DNA of 64,000 nucleotides from Arthrobacter sp. (GTDB taxonomy: Bacteria; Actinomycetota; Actinomycetes; Actinomycetales; Micrococcaceae). Where the stretch lies: positions 1 to 64,000 of the forward strand of contig JAHFUZ010000018.1 in assembly GCA_023264815.1 (NCBI GenBank). The letters are read 5' to 3'. Under the pieces are notes generated by a model. The model had not been told where the DNA came from. It worked only from the letters and a program-made list of their open reading frames with translations, and did not search any database. A program made the position numbers and the translations under genes. The first letter of the stretch is position 1, and each line of letters opens with the position of its first letter. Below are positions 62,715 to 64,000 of the stretch, one piece after another.

Positions 62715-62776
62715 CATCGATTGCTCCGTAAAGGTCGTTTAGAGGCCTGAAAACGGCAGTTACGGAGCAACCGATG
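62715..62776. repeat. Large imperfect palindrome between pepN and the lipoate-ligase gene
   Basis: CATCGATTGCTCCGTAA (62715-62731) faces TTACGGAGCAACCGATG (62760-62776), 16 of 17 pairs. The inner 28 bases continue the symmetry imperfectly (GGTCGTTT against AAACGGC). It lies 5 bases after pepN's stop and just before the end of the convergent gene. It may act as a terminator or be one copy of a dispersed palindromic element. Confidence 0.7.
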
Positions 62777-62777
62777 G

Positions 62778-63869
62778 TTAGGGGACGCGGTGCAGCCACT
62801 CGTGCGTGCCGAACTTGCTGGCCACGCGCTCACGGGCGGCAGCGAGTTCGGCACCGGTCAGTTCGGACGCGGTGGCCGCGTAGCGTTCGGCGAAGACCTC
62901 CATCATGGCGGCGATGATCTCGGTGCGCGCCAATCCGGTCTGCCGCCGGAGCGGGTCCACGCGCTTCTTCGCGCTGCGGGTGCCCTTGTCCGAGAGCTTC
63001 TCCTTGCCGATGCGCAGGACCTCCACCATTTTGTCGGCGTCGATGTCATAGCTCATGGTGACGTGGTGCAGCATGCCGCCGTTGGCGAGGCGTTTCTGCG
63101 CTGCCCCGCCGATCTTGCCCTGGTCCGTGGCGATGTCATTCAGGGGCACGTAGAAGGCTGAAATGCCGAGCTTCTCCAGGGCGGCCATCACCCAGGCGTC
63201 CAGGAACGCGTACGAGTCCGTGAAGCTGATCCCGTCCACCAGGGTCTGTGGCAGGTAGAGGGAGTACGTGATGCAGTTGCCGGCTTCCATGAACATGGCT
63301 CCCCCGCCGCTGATCCGGCGGACCACGCTGATGCCGTGGCGGGCCACCCCCTCCGGTTCCAGTTCGTTGCGGACGGACTGGAAGCTGCCGATCACCACGG
63401 AGGGCTCCTCCCAGTCCCAGAATCGGAGGGTGGGGTTGCGGCGGCCGGCACCAACTTCCTCCGTCAGGACCTCATCCAGGGCCACGTTGAGGTGGGTGGG
63501 CAGCACCGTGGGGGCGATGATGTTCCAGTGGTGGTCGGACCAGGTCGTGGCATGCGCCAGGGCGCGCCGGACGGCGATGGCCACGGCATCAGCCGAAAAG
63601 CCGAACAGGACGGCCCCGGGCGGCAGGGAGGCGGTGATCGCCGCAGCCAGGTCCGCCGGCGTCGTACTTTCCGGCATCCCGGCGAGGGCCCCGTTGATCT
63701 CAGGCAGCGCCTCGTCGGGCTCCAGGAAGAAGTCGCCGCTCACCGACACGCCGGCCAGGAGGCCATCCTCGACGTCCAGGTCCACGACCACCAGTTTGCC
63801 GCCGGGAACCTTGTACTCGCCATGGAAGCGGCTGGGGCGGACTTCTGCGGGGCGTGGAGTGGGCGTCAT
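62778..63869 (-). CDS. Lipoate--protein ligase family protein with N-terminal accessory domain
   Basis: 363 residues from ATG 63869 (AGGA 8 bases upstream). The catalytic BPL/LplA fold occupies about residues 100-320: LRFWDWEEPSVVIGSFQSVR, VVRRISGGGAMFMEAGNCI (lipoyl-AMP binding) and KIGGAAQKR. The first 85 residues (FHGEYKVPGGKLVVVDLDVE, GDFFLEPDEALPEINGALAG) resemble the small accessory domain that LplA carries at its C-terminus, so the domain order looks swapped. It could be a lipoate or octanoate ligase, or a biotin/lipoate-family amidotransferase; the substrate is not shown. Confidence 0.85.
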   Translation of the reverse strand: MTPTPRPAEVRPSRFHGEYKVPGGKLVVVDLDVEDGLLAGVSVSGDFFLEPDEALPEINGALAGMPESTTPADLAAAITASLPPGAVLFGFSADAVAIAVRRALAHATTWSDHHWNIIAPTVLPTHLNVALDEVLTEEVGAGRRNPTLRFWDWEEPSVVIGSFQSVRNELEPEGVARHGISVVRRISGGGAMFMEAGNCITYSLYLPQTLVDGISFTDSYAFLDAWVMAALEKLGISAFYVPLNDIATDQGKIGGAAQKRLANGGMLHHVTMSYDIDADKMVEVLRIGKEKLSDKGTRSAKKRVDPLRRQTGLARTEIIAAMMEVFAERYAATASELTGAELAAARERVASKFGTHEWLHRVP

Positions 63870-63922
63870 GCTTTCCATCCTGCCGCACACCGGGCGCGTT
63901 TACTCAACTGCCAACAACGCGA

Positions 63923-63952
63923 AAAGCCCGCACCGTTTCCGGTGCGGGCTTT
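63923..63952. terminator. Terminator upstream of the right-edge gene
   Basis: AAAGCCCGCACCG (63923-63935) and CGGTGCGGGCTTT (63940-63952) with loop TTTC. It lies 23 bases beyond the stop of the minus-strand gene entering from the right. Confidence 0.88.
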
Positions 63953-63974
63953 CCAAAGAACCTTGCGGGGTGAA

Positions 63975-64000
63975 TTACTTCTTGCCGCCGAAGCCCTTGA
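63975..64000 (-). CDS. 3' end of an unidentified gene (partial)
   Basis: The minus strand ends a coding frame with TAA at 63977-63975, preceded by codons for KGFGGKK. The terminator at 63923-63952 lies just beyond it, which supports a real gene end. Too short to identify. Confidence 0.5.

Overview
The window reads as chromosome of a high-GC actinobacterium of the Micrococcaceae, most likely Arthrobacter or Pseudarthrobacter. The reasons are a complete Pup-proteasome locus, a fused PafBC regulator, mycothiol (mshC), RbpA, polyprenol-phosphate mannose synthase, DUF4193 and DUF5703 proteins, and many GTG or leaderless starts. Much of the gene order from about 10.5 to 39 kb follows the mycobacterial rbpA/ppm1-helY-tatCA-pafBC-pafA-prcAB-pup-dop-mpa-trmI-mshC-uppP neighbourhood, so most of the window is core genome.

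Layout: 0-5.2 kb holds a cut-off gene tail, a secreted lipoprotein and a three-gene type III polyketide synthase cassette (PKS, methyltransferase, FAD monooxygenase), then an NTF2-like protein. 5.2-7.9 kb is peptide deformylase followed by a lower-GC scar: a frameshifted, truncated S1 serine protease, a small membrane protein, and the nonsense-broken 5' end of an S9 peptidase. 7.9-11 kb has an RlmA-like rRNA methyltransferase, NfeD plus stomatin/SPFH, and rbpA with two candidate promoters. 11-31.6 kb is a long run on the minus strand: HAD hydrolase, site-2 protease, trmI, arc/mpa, dop, pup, prcB, prcA, pafA, two FKBP-type PPIases, pafBC, a small membrane protein, tatA, tatC, helY, an amidohydrolase and Dpm/Ppm synthase. 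31.7-39 kb has a PAC2 protein, mshC, uppP, an aldo/keto reductase, small conserved proteins, an acyl-CoA dehydrogenase and an M20 peptidase.

39-44 kb holds tRNA-Leu(GAG), DUF4193, YqeY, an M50-type peptidase, a Xi-class GST, a frameshifted serine-hydrolase remnant and a FUSC exporter. 44-50.6 kb is a lipid-oxidation locus (MaoC dehydratase, FabG4-type reductase, FadA2-type thiolase) divergent from a TetR regulator and an acyl-CoA oxidase, with a perfect 11-bp inverted repeat in the promoter. 50.7-53.4 kb has divergent glgA and glgC. 53.4-64 kb has an unusual zinc-ribbon SDR lacking the catalytic tyrosine, a PPOX-like flavoprotein, the transglutaminase/alpha-E/ATP-grasp trio, a YeiH transporter, aminopeptidase N, and a lipoate-ligase-family protein with its accessory domain at the N-terminus.

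The proteasome genes form one functional unit: Dop deamidates Pup, PafA ligates it, ARC/Mpa unfolds substrates and PrcAB degrades them, with PafBC as the DNA-damage regulator encoded nearby. A feature seen across the window is a TANNNT hexamer 6 or 7 bases upstream of the start codon at 17 genes, which suggests widespread leaderless transcripts. No rRNA genes, CRISPR array, prophage or intact insertion sequence was seen.
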